Below, piece by piece: positions 1-9,577 of a stretch of DNA of 34,999 bases (position 1 is its first letter; each line of letters opens with the position of its first letter). The DNA is from an uncultured Oscillospiraceae bacterium (GTDB lineage Bacteria; Bacillota; Clostridia; Oscillospirales; Oscillospiraceae): assembly GCA_934572465.1 (NCBI GenBank), contig CAKTLG010000018.1, positions 1 to 34,999 of the forward strand, given 5' to 3'. A model generated the notes under the pieces. It was given only the letters and a program-made list of their open reading frames with translations. It ran no database searches and was not told the DNA's origin. Made by a program: the position numbers and the translations under genes.

Positions 1-107
1 TAGCTTAACTTTAGCACATGAGACCCTATTCCTCATATCTTTTTATTCTCTTGTCCAAGATCTATTGTAGTCCTACATTTCTTCCGGCGCTTATTATGAA
101 CGCCCTC

Positions 108-136
108 TTTACTTCTGTCAACACCCGACATATAAT
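108..136 (+). promoter_or_regulatory. Putative sigma-A promoter for azlCD
   Basis: A perfect TATAAT lies at 131-136, with a weak -35 candidate (TTTTAC, 108-113) 17 bases upstream. It sits about 57 bases before the azlC start, in an AT-rich leader unlike the GC-rich coding DNA. The -35 match is poor, so this is a moderate call. Confidence 0.4.
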
Positions 137-142
137 GGGCTT

Positions 143-163
143 CTGCGGCGCCCTGCGCCGCAG
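143..163 (+). other. Leader hairpin before azlC
   Basis: CTGCGGCGC (143-151) pairs perfectly with GCGCCGCAG (155-163) around a 3-base CCT loop. It lies just downstream of the predicted -10 and upstream of the azlC ribosome binding site. There is no T-run, so it is not an obvious terminator; it may stabilise the 5' end of the transcript. Confidence 0.4.
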
Positions 164-192
164 CGCATCAAAAGCAAAGGAAGCAAGTGCAA

Positions 193-903
193 ATGGCAAA
201 CTCACAATATCTGCGGGGGTTGCGCGACGGTCTCCCCATCGGACTCGGATACTTCGCGGTGAGCTTCGGGCTCGGCATCTCCTGCCGCGCGGCGGGGCTG
301 AACGCGGTGCAGAGCTTTTTCCTCAGCCTGCTCAACAACGCCTCCGCCGGCGAATACGGCGGCATCACCGTCATCGCGGCGGACTCCGGCTTTCTCGTGA
401 TGGCGCTGATGATGCTGGTCGTCAACGCGCGCTATATGCTCATGAGCTGCGCGCTCAGCCAGCGTCTCTCGCCCGATACGCCGCTCGTCTGGCGCATGAT
501 CATCGGCTTCGACCTGACGGACGAGCTGTTCGCCATCGCCGTCGCCCGCCCGGGCGACCTTGAGGTCTGGTACTATTTCGGCGCGATGTGCGCGGCCATG
601 CCGTGCTGGAGCGTCGGCACGGCGCTCGGCGTGCTCGCCGGCAGCGTCATGCCCGAGTGGGCCGTGAGCGGCTGCTCGGTGATGCTCTACGGCATGTTCA
701 TCGCCATCATCGTCCCCGTGGGCAAGCAGAACCGCGTGGTGCTCGGCTGCATCGCCGTAAGCTTCCTGTGCTCGTACCTTGCAAGCGTCCTGCCGCTCAC
801 GCGCGGTCTTTCCGAGGGGCTGCGCATCCTGATCCTCACGGTCGTGATCGCCGCGGCCGCCGCCGTTCTGTTCCCGCACAAGGAGGATGATCTCGTCGCA
901 TGA
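193..903 (+). CDS. azlC: AzlC family branched-chain amino acid exporter, large subunit
   Basis: This is the large subunit of an AzlCD-type branched-chain amino acid exporter, a polytopic inner-membrane protein of 236 residues. The N-terminus (YLRGLRDGLPIGLGYFAVSF) is characteristic of AzlC/YgaZ. Several hydrophobic segments follow, including those near residues 60-80, 125-150 and 160-200. The ATG at 193 is preferred over the in-frame GTG at 187 because AAGGAA at 177-182 then has a usual 10-base spacing. The stop overlaps the start of azlD (ATGA), so the two are translationally coupled, as expected for this two-subunit transporter. The exported substrate in this organism is inferred from the family. 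Confidence 0.9.
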   Translation: MANSQYLRGLRDGLPIGLGYFAVSFGLGISCRAAGLNAVQSFFLSLLNNASAGEYGGITVIAADSGFLVMALMMLVVNARYMLMSCALSQRLSPDTPLVWRMIIGFDLTDELFAIAVARPGDLEVWYYFGAMCAAMPCWSVGTALGVLAGSVMPEWAVSGCSVMLYGMFIAIIVPVGKQNRVVLGCIAVSFLCSYLASVLPLTRGLSEGLRILILTVVIAAAAAVLFPHKEDDLVA

Positions 904-1202
904 AAACGTATCTCTATATCCTCGTGATGGCGCTCACGACCTATCTCATCCGCGTCCTGCCGCTCACGCTCATCCGCGGGCGCATCAAAAGCGCGTTCCT
1001 GCGCTCGTTTCTCTACTACGTGCCGTATGTGACGCTCGCGGTGATGACCTTCCCCGCCATCATGAACGCCACGCAGTCTCCCCTCGCGGGCGCGATGGCG
1101 ATGGTGGTCGGCATTGCGTGCGCATGGCTCGGGCTGGGGCTTCTGCCCGTGTCGCTGCTGTGCTGCGCGGCGGTCATCGCGCTGGAATTTTTCATCGTAT
1201 AG
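900..1202 (+). CDS. azlD: AzlD family branched-chain amino acid exporter, small subunit
   Basis: This is the small partner of AzlC: 100 residues, almost entirely hydrophobic, with three to four predicted membrane segments. The opening segment ALTTYLIRVLPLTLIRGRIK is the conserved AzlD signature. The gene starts inside the stop codon of azlC (4-base overlap), which fits the usual azlC-azlD pairing and a fixed stoichiometry. The length is typical of the family (about 100-110 residues). Export of leucine, isoleucine, valine or analogues is inferred from AzlCD/YgaZH homology. Confidence 0.9.
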   Translation: MKTYLYILVMALTTYLIRVLPLTLIRGRIKSAFLRSFLYYVPYVTLAVMTFPAIMNATQSPLAGAMAMVVGIACAWLGLGLLPVSLLCCAAVIALEFFIV

Positions 1203-1212
1203 CGCGGGCGCA

Positions 1213-1710
1213 ATGGCAGATTTCATCACCGGCGCAAGGATGCTCTGCGCGCTGCTTCTGCTCTGCTTTCCCGTTCTTTCGCCGGCCTTTTACGCGCTGT
1301 ATCTTCTCGGCGGCCTGACCGACATGATCGACGGCACAGTCGCGCGGATGACCGGCACGGCCAGCGAGGCGGGTGCAAGGCTCGATACCGCCGCCGACCT
1401 CCTTTTCACCGCCATCTGCCTGTTCCGGCTTCTGCCGGTCCTGCCGCTTCCCGGCTATCTGCTGATCTGGGCCGCCGTCATCGCAGCGGTCAGGCTCGGC
1501 TGTCTGCTCTGGGGCTGCGCTGTGCAGAAACGCTTTCCCGCCGAGCATTCCCCTTTGAACAGGCTTACCGGTGCGCTGCTCTTTCTGCTTCCTCTAACGC
1601 TCTCTTTCCTCGACCCGCGCTGTACCGGCAGTTTCGTCTGCCTGCTCGCCTCCCTTTCCGCGCTGGATGAATGGCGCAGGGTCCTTGCATATCCGCACGC
1701 AAAAAAATGA
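1213..1710 (+). CDS. CDP-alcohol phosphatidyltransferase family protein
   Basis: The gene encodes a 165-residue integral membrane enzyme of the CDP-alcohol phosphatidyltransferase family, which joins a CDP-activated lipid to an alcohol acceptor in phospholipid synthesis. The catalytic motif DG-x2-AR-x8-G-x3-D-x3-D is complete near residues 38-60 (DGTVAR, then G, D and D at the right spacing). Hydrophobic segments flank it. The ATG at 1213 lies 10 bases after the azlD stop, so the gene is probably co-transcribed with azlCD. The acceptor (glycerol phosphate, serine, inositol or another) cannot be told from the sequence. Membership of the family is firm; the exact product is not. Confidence 0.85.
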   Translation: MADFITGARMLCALLLLCFPVLSPAFYALYLLGGLTDMIDGTVARMTGTASEAGARLDTAADLLFTAICLFRLLPVLPLPGYLLIWAAVIAAVRLGCLLWGCAVQKRFPAEHSPLNRLTGALLFLLPLTLSFLDPRCTGSFVCLLASLSALDEWRRVLAYPHAKK

Positions 1711-1744
1711 AGCGCCCCGCCAAGGCGGGACGCTTCATTTTTTA
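1701..1744. terminator. Bidirectional rho-independent terminator
   Basis: The stem GAAGCGCCCCGCC / GGCGGGACGCTTC has one mismatch and an AA loop, with an A-run on the left and ATTTTTT on the right. It overlaps the stop codon of the phosphatidyltransferase gene and lies between two convergent genes, so it can serve both strands. Confidence 0.85.
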
Positions 1745-1789
1745 CCTTTTCATCGCTTCGCCAGACAGCGGGGCACGCAGCCGCCCCGC

Positions 1790-2296
1790 TCACAGCAGGA
1801 TGTCCTCCCGCGTCTTCGAGGCAAAATGTCCGGGCCGCGGCTTCGCCCCCTCGGCCTTGTAGCCCACGATCAGCAGCGCGACCGGCTCGATGTGCTCCTC
1901 CAGCGCGAAGGCCTCCTTCATCCTCTGCGCATCCCAGTACATGACCCAGATCGAGCCGAGGCCGAGATCCGCCGCCTCCAGCATCATGTGCGTCGCGGCG
2001 ATGCTGGCGTCGATCTCGCCGCTGCTCCTGCCGTCCATCGGCCGCACCCAGCACTCGCGCTTATCGCAGCACACGAGGAACGCGGCGGGCGCAAAGTATC
2101 TGCTCGGCGCGGCGGTCTGAAGCTTCGCCCGCTTTTCCTCCGTGTCGATCACCACGATCCGCTGCGGCTGGTTATTGCACGCCGTCGGCGCGGCGAGCGC
2201 CGCGTCAAGGATCGCATTGAGCTTCTCCGGCTCGACCTCCCGATGCTCGTACTCCAGAACGGAAAACCTCTCTCTTGCCAGCGTCAAAAAATCCAT
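1790..2296 (-). CDS. Nitroreductase family protein
   Basis: This is a compact FMN-dependent nitroreductase-fold oxidoreductase of 168 residues. The N-terminal RFSVLEYEHREVE corresponds to the family's R(x)S.R.(Y/F) start, followed by APTACNNQPQRIVVI, the conserved flavin/substrate region (APSxxNxQPW in relatives). The C-terminal half contains LGLGSIWVMYWD and the short P-rich tail typical of this family. The gene is 24 bases downstream of addA on the same strand with a good ribosome binding site (AAGGGGAAAGGG), so it probably sits at the end of the addBA operon. The substrate is unknown; family members reduce nitro compounds, quinones or flavins with NAD(P)H. Confidence 0.88.
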   Translation of the reverse strand: MDFLTLARERFSVLEYEHREVEPEKLNAILDAALAAPTACNNQPQRIVVIDTEEKRAKLQTAAPSRYFAPAAFLVCCDKRECWVRPMDGRSSGEIDASIAATHMMLEAADLGLGSIWVMYWDAQRMKEAFALEEHIEPVALLIVGYKAEGAKPRPGHFASKTREDILL

Positions 2297-2320
2297 ATGC
2301 CCTTTCCCCTTTTCCTCATT

Positions 2321-5300
2321 CTATATCCTCGCTTCCTCGCCCACGGCGAAGAAGTAGAGCACCCGCTCCTTGACGGGCTTTTCCATCACGCGCGAGAGCG
2401 CCAGCGAGTATGCCTCGAGCTGCGGGCGGTAGCGCTCAGCGCGCTCGTCCACCTCCGCGCGCGTGATGCGGTCTGTCTTGAAGTCCACGACCACAAGCGC
2501 GCCGTCCTCTTCAAAAAAGCAGTCGACCACGCCCTGCAAAAGCACCGCGTCGTCGGAGTCCACGGCGGCAAAGTCACGCGCGGGACGCAGCAGCGAGAAG
2601 CGGTACTCCCGCTCGACCCCTTTGCCCGCGCGGATGCGCGCGGCCAGCGGGCTTTGCAAAAAGCGCACGAGCGCAGGCACGTCCACGGCCTCCGTCTGCT
2701 CGTCCGTCAGCTTGCGCTGTGTGCGCAGCCGCTCAAGCTGCGCGCGGAGCTGCCCTTCGTCGGCAGGAGAGGAAAAATCGAGGTATTGCAGCGCAAGATG
2801 CATGGCCGTGCCCCGCTCCGCGCCCGTGAGCTTTTGCTCTCCGGCAAGGAAGCGCGGCCGTGCAAGGCTCCGCAGACGCGGCGGCAGCGCGGTGTTTTCC
2901 GCGATCTCCTCGTCCAGCGCGCGGCCCTTGAGCTGTGTCGCCGTGAGCTTGGCGGGCAGGAGCGTTTCCGCCCGATGGGGGTATTCATATTCGAGCGCGG
3001 CGGTATCGACGCTCATCTCCGGCGCGCACGGCGTCTCCTCCCGTGCCGCGCCGTCCGCGGGCGCGGGCGCAAGATAGTCGAGCGCGTTATGCACGCGCAC
3101 GACCCACGGCGCTTCTCCTGCAAGGCTCCTTCCCTCGCCGCGCTGCCCCGCAAGCTCGCGCAGCGAATAGGCCTCGCTGCGCTGCAAAAGCGGCAGCATG
3201 ATCCAGTCTCCCATGCACTTGCCCTCGTCCACCGCCTCCGGCAGCACGGGGCAGGCGCTCAGCGCCATCAGATCGGACACGCGGGAGGCGGCGTTCGACT
3301 GCGTGTGCACCATCACGAGCTTTTCCTTCGCGCGCGTCATCGCAACGTAGAGCACGCGCAGCTCCTCGGCCTTGGCCTCGCGGCGCAGCGCGGATTCGAT
3401 CGCCTGCCGCGCGGTCGTGGGATACTGGATGCGGCGCGCGGTATCCACGCACATGGGGCCAAGCCCCAGCTGCGGGTGGACAAGCACCGCGCTTTGAAAG
3501 TCCATATTGCTGAAGCGGCGCGCAAGATCCGCCAGAATGACCACGGGGAACTCAAGGCCCTTCGACTTGTGGATCGACATGATGCGCACGCCGCCGCCCG
3601 TGCCGCCGCCCTGCGGCGCAGCGGCCTCGCCGCTCTCTATCTGTTCGCGCAGCGCATTGACAAAGGCGAACAGGCTGCGGTGCCCCGCGCGTTCAAAGTC
3701 CTCGCTGAGCGAAAGGAACGCGAGCAGATTCTCCCGCCGCTCCGCGCCGCCCTCCATCGCGCCGAATACGCCCAGCACGTTGCAGCGGCGGTAGACCTCA
3801 TCGAGCAGCGCGCGCACGCCGAGCGACGCCGCGCGCTCACGCAGCGCACGAAGCGTCTCAAGGAACGCCTTCGTCTTTTCGCCTGCCGCATCGGCGAGCA
3901 GCGCGTCGTAAAAATCACCCGTGCGGCACAGCGCGCGCAGCGCGGCCAGTTCGTCGGCCGTGAAGCAGAAGATCGGCGAGCGCAGCACGCTCAGCAGCGG
4001 CACGTCCTGGCGCGGATTGTCGATGACCTGCAAAAGCGAGAACAGCACCGCGATCTCCACCGAGGCGAAAAAGTCCCCGCCCGCGTCCGCCGCGCAGCGC
4101 AGACCCCGCGCTTCGAGCGCGCGGCGGTAGTCAAAGAGCCTTGTGCGCGGCGAGCGCATCAGAATGACGATGTCCTCCTCGCGCACGGGGCGCGGCGTGC
4201 CCGACGCGTCGTCCCTCACGGTGAAGCCGCTCGAGAGCATACTGCGGATATAGTCCGCGACGAACGCGGCCTCGGCCTCGCTCGCGCGCACGCGCTGCCC
4301 GCCCGTCTGCACCGGCAGGTCGAGCAGGTGGAACTCCGCGCCGCAGTCCGCGCGTTCATCGTAGGACGCGCCCGGGTGCAGCATTTCGTCTTCGCCGTAG
4401 GTCAGCTCGCCCATCTCTTCGGAAAGCACGTTGGAAAAGATAAAATTTGTCGCCTCCAGCACCTCTCTGCGCGAGCGGAAGTTGCGCGAGAGCAGCAGCT
4501 TTGCGCTCTCGTGCTCCGCCGCCGCCTCGACCGGCGGCCAGGCGTTGTAATGCTGCAGAAAGATGCGCGGGTCGGCCAGACGGAAGCGGTAAATGCTCTG
4601 CTTCACGTCGCCGACCGTAAAAAGGTTTTCCCCGCCGCGGGAGACCGCGTCGAAGATGCGGTTCTGCACCTCGTTCGTGTCCTGATACTCGTCGACCATG
4701 ATCTCACGGTAGCGTCCGCTCACGATGCGCGCCAGCTCCGTCGGCGCGCCGTTTTCATCGACGAGCAGACGGATCGCCTCGTGCTCCTGATCGGAAAAGT
4801 CGGCCGCGTTGCGCCGCCGCTTTTCCTCGCGGAAACGGCGGGAAAAATCCGCCGTCAGGTCGATGAGCGCGAGCATCGCGCCAGACATCGCGCGCAGCTC
4901 GTCCGCCGCCTCGGCGGACGACGCGGAGAGCGTTTCGTCAAAATCTCTGGCCGCCGCCTTGCAGCCGTCCCACAGGCCCTTCACGCGCGCCTTCAGCTCG
5001 CCGCCGTCGCTGTCCTTCACGGGCGGCAGACGCGGAAACGCAACGCTCACGCCGCGCGCCGCGTCCCAGCCCTCGTCCGTCTTCGCCGCCAGCGCCTCAA
5101 GCTGATAGGAAACATCCAGAAACGCAGGGGCGTACTTCTGGTTCAGCGCATCGTTCTGCGCCATCTCCTGCGCGGCATCCGCAAGCAGCCGCTGCCAGTG
5201 GCGCGCCTTGCGCCGCACACCGTCCAGCAGGAGCCTGCCGTAAGGCGTTTGCTCGATGCGCTCGGGCACGCCGCGCCAGAAATTTCGCTGGGCGTCGAGC

Positions 5301-5887
5301 CATTTGTCCTCATACGGCTGCGCCTGCAATTTGCCATGCAGCTCGAGCACCAGCGCTTCAAGCGCGCTGTCGTCGCGTCCGGCGCCGAGCGTATCGGAAA
5401 GCGCCGCGCCGTCCGGCGTCAGGCGGTCGTAAAAATCGTCCAGCGTGCGCGCGAGCACCCGCTCGCGCAGCGTCTGCGCTTGGCTCTCGTCCAGCACGCG
5501 GAAGTCGGGCCGCAGCGCGTGACCGCGCGCGTCCTCGCCGAGCAGGTGGCAGTTCTCGCGCAGAAGCGCGGTGCAGAACGCGTCCACCGTCTTGATGTCC
5601 GCGCGGTAAACGCGCAGCAGCTGGCGGCGCAGATGCTCGTTTCCGGGGTCGCGCTCCATGCGCTCGGTGAGCGCCCGGGCGATCTTGCCGCGCAGCTCGC
5701 CCGCCGCGGCGCGCGTGTAGGTGATGATGAGAAAATCGTCGAGATCCGCGCCCTCGCGCTCAACATAGGAAAAAAGCCGCTCGACGAGCACCTTCGTCTT
5801 GCCCGAGCCCGCCGCCGCCGAAACGAGCAGGCTGCGCCCGCGGCTGTCCACCGCCGTCTGCTGCTCTCTTGTCAGCGTTTCAGCCAT
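2321..5887 (-). CDS. addA: ATP-dependent helicase/nuclease subunit A (AddA)
   Basis: This is the helicase-nuclease subunit of AddAB, the Firmicutes counterpart of RecBCD, which processes double-strand DNA ends for recombination. At 1188 residues it is of normal length. UvrD-type motifs are present in order: Walker A AAAGSGKT (residues 24-31), MVDEYQDTNEVQ, GDVKQSIYRFR, SIHKSKGLEFPVV and VLYVAMTRAKEKL. The C-terminal RecB-like nuclease carries VVVDFKTDRI, equivalent to the catalytic DYKTD motif. The start overlaps the end of addB by 8 bases, showing translational coupling of the two subunits. Nothing looks degraded. Confidence 0.96.
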   Translation of the reverse strand: MAETLTREQQTAVDSRGRSLLVSAAAGSGKTKVLVERLFSYVEREGADLDDFLIITYTRAAAGELRGKIARALTERMERDPGNEHLRRQLLRVYRADIKTVDAFCTALLRENCHLLGEDARGHALRPDFRVLDESQAQTLRERVLARTLDDFYDRLTPDGAALSDTLGAGRDDSALEALVLELHGKLQAQPYEDKWLDAQRNFWRGVPERIEQTPYGRLLLDGVRRKARHWQRLLADAAQEMAQNDALNQKYAPAFLDVSYQLEALAAKTDEGWDAARGVSVAFPRLPPVKDSDGGELKARVKGLWDGCKAAARDFDETLSASSAEAADELRAMSGAMLALIDLTADFSRRFREEKRRRNAADFSDQEHEAIRLLVDENGAPTELARIVSGRYREIMVDEYQDTNEVQNRIFDAVSRGGENLFTVGDVKQSIYRFRLADPRIFLQHYNAWPPVEAAAEHESAKLLLSRNFRSRREVLEATNFIFSNVLSEEMGELTYGEDEMLHPGASYDERADCGAEFHLLDLPVQTGGQRVRASEAEAAFVADYIRSMLSSGFTVRDDASGTPRPVREEDIVILMRSPRTRLFDYRRALEARGLRCAADAGGDFFASVEIAVLFSLLQVIDNPRQDVPLLSVLRSPIFCFTADELAALRALCRTGDFYDALLADAAGEKTKAFLETLRALRERAASLGVRALLDEVYRRCNVLGVFGAMEGGAERRENLLAFLSLSEDFERAGHRSLFAFVNALREQIESGEAAAPQGGGTGGGVRIMSIHKSKGLEFPVVILADLARRFSNMDFQSAVLVHPQLGLGPMCVDTARRIQYPTTARQAIESALRREAKAEELRVLYVAMTRAKEKLVMVHTQSNAASRVSDLMALSACPVLPEAVDEGKCMGDWIMLPLLQRSEAYSLRELAGQRGEGRSLAGEAPWVVRVHNALDYLAPAPADGAAREETPCAPEMSVDTAALEYEYPHRAETLLPAKLTATQLKGRALDEEIAENTALPPRLRSLARPRFLAGEQKLTGAERGTAMHLALQYLDFSSPADEGQLRAQLERLRTQRKLTDEQTEAVDVPALVRFLQSPLAARIRAGKGVEREYRFSLLRPARDFAAVDSDDAVLLQGVVDCFFEEDGALVVVDFKTDRITRAEVDERAERYRPQLEAYSLALSRVMEKPVKERVLYFFAVGEEARI

Positions 5888-8800
5888 CCGTGTGCCCCCC
5901 CTCTCCGTTCACCTCGTCGATATAGCTCCAGAATTCCTCGCCCTTTGTGGCGCGGATGTACTCGATGCGGTCGCCGCCGCGCCCGTTTTCAAAGTGACAG
6001 GCGGGCGCAAATTCGCAGTACGCGCACGCCGTCTGCTGCGGCGTACGCGCGCAGGGGTCGGCGTCGATATCGCCGGAAAATATCTCCTCCGCGATCTCGC
6101 CGAGCAAATGATCGACATATTTCGACAGCTTCCCCAGCTGCTCGGCGGTGGCGAGGCCGCCCGTCACCGTGCCGTCCTTTTTCACCGCGACGGGCAGATA
6201 GCACGGCGACTCCAGCGCGCTGTGCTCCATCGCCCGCAGAACCGCCGGGTCGCCGAGCACCATGCCGCTGCGCCGCAGCTCCTTTTTCAGCGCCTTTTCG
6301 ATCTTCTCCGGCTCGGTGCCGCGCGCGCAGCGCAGCAGCGGCTCGCGCGCGGGCGTATAGAGCACGCCCGCCGGCACGATCTCCCGCCCGCCAAAAAGCT
6401 CGCGTCCCTCCTGCTCGAGCGCAAAGAGGTACAAAAGCATCTGCAGGCCCAGCCCGTAGCGCAGCTCGGCAAGGTCGAAGTCCTTTTTGCCGGTCTTGTA
6501 GTCGATCACGCGGAGATAGAGCCTGCCGTCGTGCAGCCAGCCGTCCACGCGGTCGACCTTGCCGCGCAGCTGCGCCGCGCCGCCCTGTGTCCGGATGGCG
6601 ATGGCCGGCAGCGCCCCGTCCTGCCCGAATTGCAGCTCGAAGGCCAGCGGCTCAAAGTCCGAGCAGGCAAGCTCGTCGGCCACCTCGTCCATGATGCGCT
6701 CCACCGCCGCGCAGAGCCGCTCGAACAAATACCGGAAGCGCGCCGGCTTCTCCGTAAGATCCGGCAGCACACGCGCGGTATAGTCCTCGATGGACGCGCG
6801 CGTGAGCCGGTGCATCTGCTCACGCGAGAGCGCATGCAGCCCGCCGCACTCCCGCGCCGATTTGAGCGTGTGCTCCATCACATCGTGCACGAAGGTGCCG
6901 ATCTGCGGCGCGTCGAAGCCCGCGCCCGTGCGCTCCTTTGCGCGCAGGCCGTAGCGCATGAAGTAGGCGAAGTGGCAGGTGCGCGCCTTGTCGAGCTGCG
7001 AGGCGGACAGGCGCAGCGTGCCGCCGTAGAGCGTGCGCACCGCGCCGCGCGAAAGCCTGCCGCGCGTATAGCGCGAGGCCTCGCGCATGGCCGCGAGCGC
7101 GGCCCGTGCGTCCGCTTTTCCCTCAAAATACCGCCACAGCGCGCCGTCGATGTGCCCGCCCGCGTACTCGAGCGCAGCGCTCCTTGACAGCAGGCGGTAC
7201 GCCTGATCGGCGCTCTCCTTCGTGATCCGCACCTCCGGCAGCAGCCGCGCGATGCGCCCGACCACAAACGACGGCCGCAGTTCTCCGCCCTTGCCGTCGG
7301 ACGCGGGATACGAGACCGTCAGCTTCTCCGTCGGCTGGGCGAGCGCGGCGTAGAGGTTCTGTATCTCCAGATGGAACTGCGCCATGCCGTGCGGCGCAAG
7401 GAAAATCTGCCGCTGCTCGAGCGCCTCGCGGTCCTCGTCGCGCAGCACGCCGCCGCCCGTGCCGACCGCGGGCAGCACCCCGTCGTTCGCCCCCAGCAGG
7501 AAAAGCGCCCGCACCGTATGGCGGTCGTTCCGCGTCATCTCGCAGAGGTTCACCGCATCGAGCGTCACGGGGATCGTGCCGACGCTGTACTGCGTGAGCA
7601 CAAGGCGGAAGAGCTGGGCAAACTCCTCCGCGTCGAGCACGGTATCGCCCAGAATGTCCACAAACTGATCCATCACGCCGCAGAGGATGCTCCACAACTG
7701 CGCCGTCTCCTCGGCGCGCTGGGCGTCGCCGGCGGCAAAAAGCCGCTCAGTCTGCGCCTGAAGCGCCTCGCTCAAGGCGAGTTCGTCAAGGAAAGCGTAC
7801 AGCGCGCGGACCTTGTCCGCCGCCGTGCCGCTGCCGCCCACACCCTGATGCAGATGCGCAAAGGGCGCCTGTATGCGCGCGCGAAGCCCGTTCACCGTGT
7901 CGAGGCGTGCGCGCGCCTCGTCCGTCCAGTCCGCGCCGTAGCCGTCAGGATGCGCGGCCCACGGCGTTTCGCGCGTCCACGACGCGCCGCGAAGCGCCCA
8001 CTTGAGCGCGTAGTTTTCCAGAATGTCGCACTCATCCATCGTCAGCCCCGCAAGCCCCGTTTTGAGGCAGCGGAACACGTCCTCGTATTCAAACCCGCCC
8101 GTCGCCGCGTCGAGCGCGCCGAGCAGCAGCGTCAAAACGCCGCTTTGCAGAATGTCGCTGCGGTGGGCATAATAGAGCGGGATATCGAAGCGCGCGAACG
8201 CCGTTTGCAGTGCGGGCGCGTAGCGCTCCAGCTCGCGCGCCGTCACGGTGATATCACGGTAGCGATAGCCCTGCTCGCGCACGAGCCTTGCGATCTGCGC
8301 GGCGGTCCATTCACACTCGCCGTAGACGCTCCCCGCCTCATAGAGCGCGACGGTGTCCGTCCCTCCCGCCATCGTGTGCGCGGGGCCGAAGAAGCAGCGC
8401 TCAAGATGGTCGAGCGCGCCGCGCGCCGCGCCGGCCTCGATCGTCTCCTCCCCGTAGGGCACGCCCGCGTCGCGCGCAAGCGCAAGGAGCTGCTCCCGCA
8501 CGCGCAGGCTTTCGGAAAAAAGCTCGCGGTCATGCCTGTCGCCAAGGAGCGTCACGGTCACGCTGTTCGCCCGCCGCAGCAGGATGCGCAGGATGCGAAG
8601 CTCGCGTCCCGTGAAATAGGAAAAGCCGTCGAGGAACACGTCGCTCCCGTCGATATAGCCGGACGCTTCGAGGTTTTCCTCCAGCTTTTGCAGCGCATCG
8701 CGCGCGTCGCGCCCGGGCGCATGGAGCTTTGCAAGGTACACGCCGTATAAAAGCGCGATGTCGCGCAGCTTGTCCCCGCTCTCGCCGTCCATATCCGCGA

Positions 8801-9215
8801 CGCGCTCCAGAAGCGTTTCGGGCGCGACGGCATAGGCCTGCAGCTCCTCCATCACGGCGAGCAGGCTCTCCAAAAACGCCGCGCGCTGGGACGCTCTGCG
8901 ATAGACCTTCAGCGCGGGCGCAAGCTCGGTGAGCGCGCGCTGGAGCGTCAGAAGCTTTCCGCCGTTGTCAAGCGTCACGTCCGCGCTGCCGCCGCAGATG
9001 CCCGACACGCGCGAGGCCAGCAGCTTGAACGTCAGGACCTCGGCATGACGCGAGGCCGTATCGCCGCATACGCGGCAGACGTCCATCTCCGCCACGTGCG
9101 AAGCGTGCTCCGGCACGAGCAGGATCTGCCGCGAGGTATCGCCGAGCGCCGCGATCCTTTGCAGCACGCGCTCGGATTTTCCCGTGCGCGCGCGGCCCAT
9201 CAGTATATGCAGCAA
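5880..9215 (-). CDS. addB: ATP-dependent nuclease subunit B (AddB)
   Basis: AddB partners AddA in DNA end resection and Chi recognition. The protein has a degenerate N-terminal Walker A (GRARTGKSE), long helicase-like domains and a C-terminal nuclease with RVIDYKTGKK. The four cysteines that ligate the AddB iron-sulfur cluster are visible: one in TCHFAYFMRYGL and a terminal C-x2-C-x5-C (CAYCEFAPAC). I place the start at a TTG (9215), giving 1111 residues, because LHILMGRARTGK then begins as in other AddB proteins and AAGGGGGG lies upstream at normal spacing. In-frame ATGs further upstream (such as the one at 9239) would add a non-conserved tail. It is the first gene of addB-addA-nitroreductase. 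Confidence 0.94.
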   Translation of the reverse strand: MLHILMGRARTGKSERVLQRIAALGDTSRQILLVPEHASHVAEMDVCRVCGDTASRHAEVLTFKLLASRVSGICGGSADVTLDNGGKLLTLQRALTELAPALKVYRRASQRAAFLESLLAVMEELQAYAVAPETLLERVADMDGESGDKLRDIALLYGVYLAKLHAPGRDARDALQKLEENLEASGYIDGSDVFLDGFSYFTGRELRILRILLRRANSVTVTLLGDRHDRELFSESLRVREQLLALARDAGVPYGEETIEAGAARGALDHLERCFFGPAHTMAGGTDTVALYEAGSVYGECEWTAAQIARLVREQGYRYRDITVTARELERYAPALQTAFARFDIPLYYAHRSDILQSGVLTLLLGALDAATGGFEYEDVFRCLKTGLAGLTMDECDILENYALKWALRGASWTRETPWAAHPDGYGADWTDEARARLDTVNGLRARIQAPFAHLHQGVGGSGTAADKVRALYAFLDELALSEALQAQTERLFAAGDAQRAEETAQLWSILCGVMDQFVDILGDTVLDAEEFAQLFRLVLTQYSVGTIPVTLDAVNLCEMTRNDRHTVRALFLLGANDGVLPAVGTGGGVLRDEDREALEQRQIFLAPHGMAQFHLEIQNLYAALAQPTEKLTVSYPASDGKGGELRPSFVVGRIARLLPEVRITKESADQAYRLLSRSAALEYAGGHIDGALWRYFEGKADARAALAAMREASRYTRGRLSRGAVRTLYGGTLRLSASQLDKARTCHFAYFMRYGLRAKERTGAGFDAPQIGTFVHDVMEHTLKSARECGGLHALSREQMHRLTRASIEDYTARVLPDLTEKPARFRYLFERLCAAVERIMDEVADELACSDFEPLAFELQFGQDGALPAIAIRTQGGAAQLRGKVDRVDGWLHDGRLYLRVIDYKTGKKDFDLAELRYGLGLQMLLYLFALEQEGRELFGGREIVPAGVLYTPAREPLLRCARGTEPEKIEKALKKELRRSGMVLGDPAVLRAMEHSALESPCYLPVAVKKDGTVTGGLATAEQLGKLSKYVDHLLGEIAEEIFSGDIDADPCARTPQQTACAYCEFAPACHFENGRGGDRIEYIRATKGEEFWSYIDEVNGEGGHTDG

Positions 9216-9358
9216 GCGCTCCGCCCCCCTTTCGACCATTTTTGAAAATTTTATCACATTTTCCCCATCTCGGCAACGGCCATTGACGGCGCGCGTATAT
9301 TTTTCGCCGCCGCGCAAAGACTACGAAAGACCAAACCATCGTTTAAGGAGGGTATATT

Positions 9359-9577
9359 ATGGTCATCGATAAGGTCGCGCTGACGCTTGCCATTGTCGGC
9401 GCGCTCAACTGGGGCAGCGTGGGTCTGTTCGGCTTTGACTGCGTCGCCTTTCTCTTCGGCGGGCAGACCGGCACGCTCAGCCGCGTGATCTACACGCTCG
9501 TGGGCCTTGCCGGCATCTGGTGCATCACGATGCTCTTCCGCGAGACGGAGCCGATGGAAAGCGGCGGCCAGGCGTAA
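9359..9577 (+). CDS. DUF378 domain-containing small membrane protein
   Basis: The gene encodes a 72-residue protein with two membrane segments (residues about 5-30 and 42-60). The start VIDKVALTLAIVGALNWG, with its conserved LNWG, is the hallmark of the DUF378/YuzA family; function is unknown. A strong AAGGAGGG ribosome binding site at 9345-9352 supports the ATG at 9359. The gene stands alone between the divergent addB and a strong terminator, so it is monocistronic. No specific promoter box stands out in the short upstream region. Confidence 0.88.
   Translation: MVIDKVALTLAIVGALNWGSVGLFGFDCVAFLFGGQTGTLSRVIYTLVGLAGIWCITMLFRETEPMESGGQA

Noticed and set aside
1667..6694. A 1675-codon open frame on the plus strand
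   Set aside because: It is antisense to addA/addB, extremely rich in Arg/Ala/His, and has no recognisable domain. Long antisense frames are expected in GC-rich DNA.
9216..9317. Upstream ATG starts for addB
   Set aside because: They add non-conserved residues. The TTG at 9215 fits the family N-terminus and has a well-spaced AAGGGGGG.
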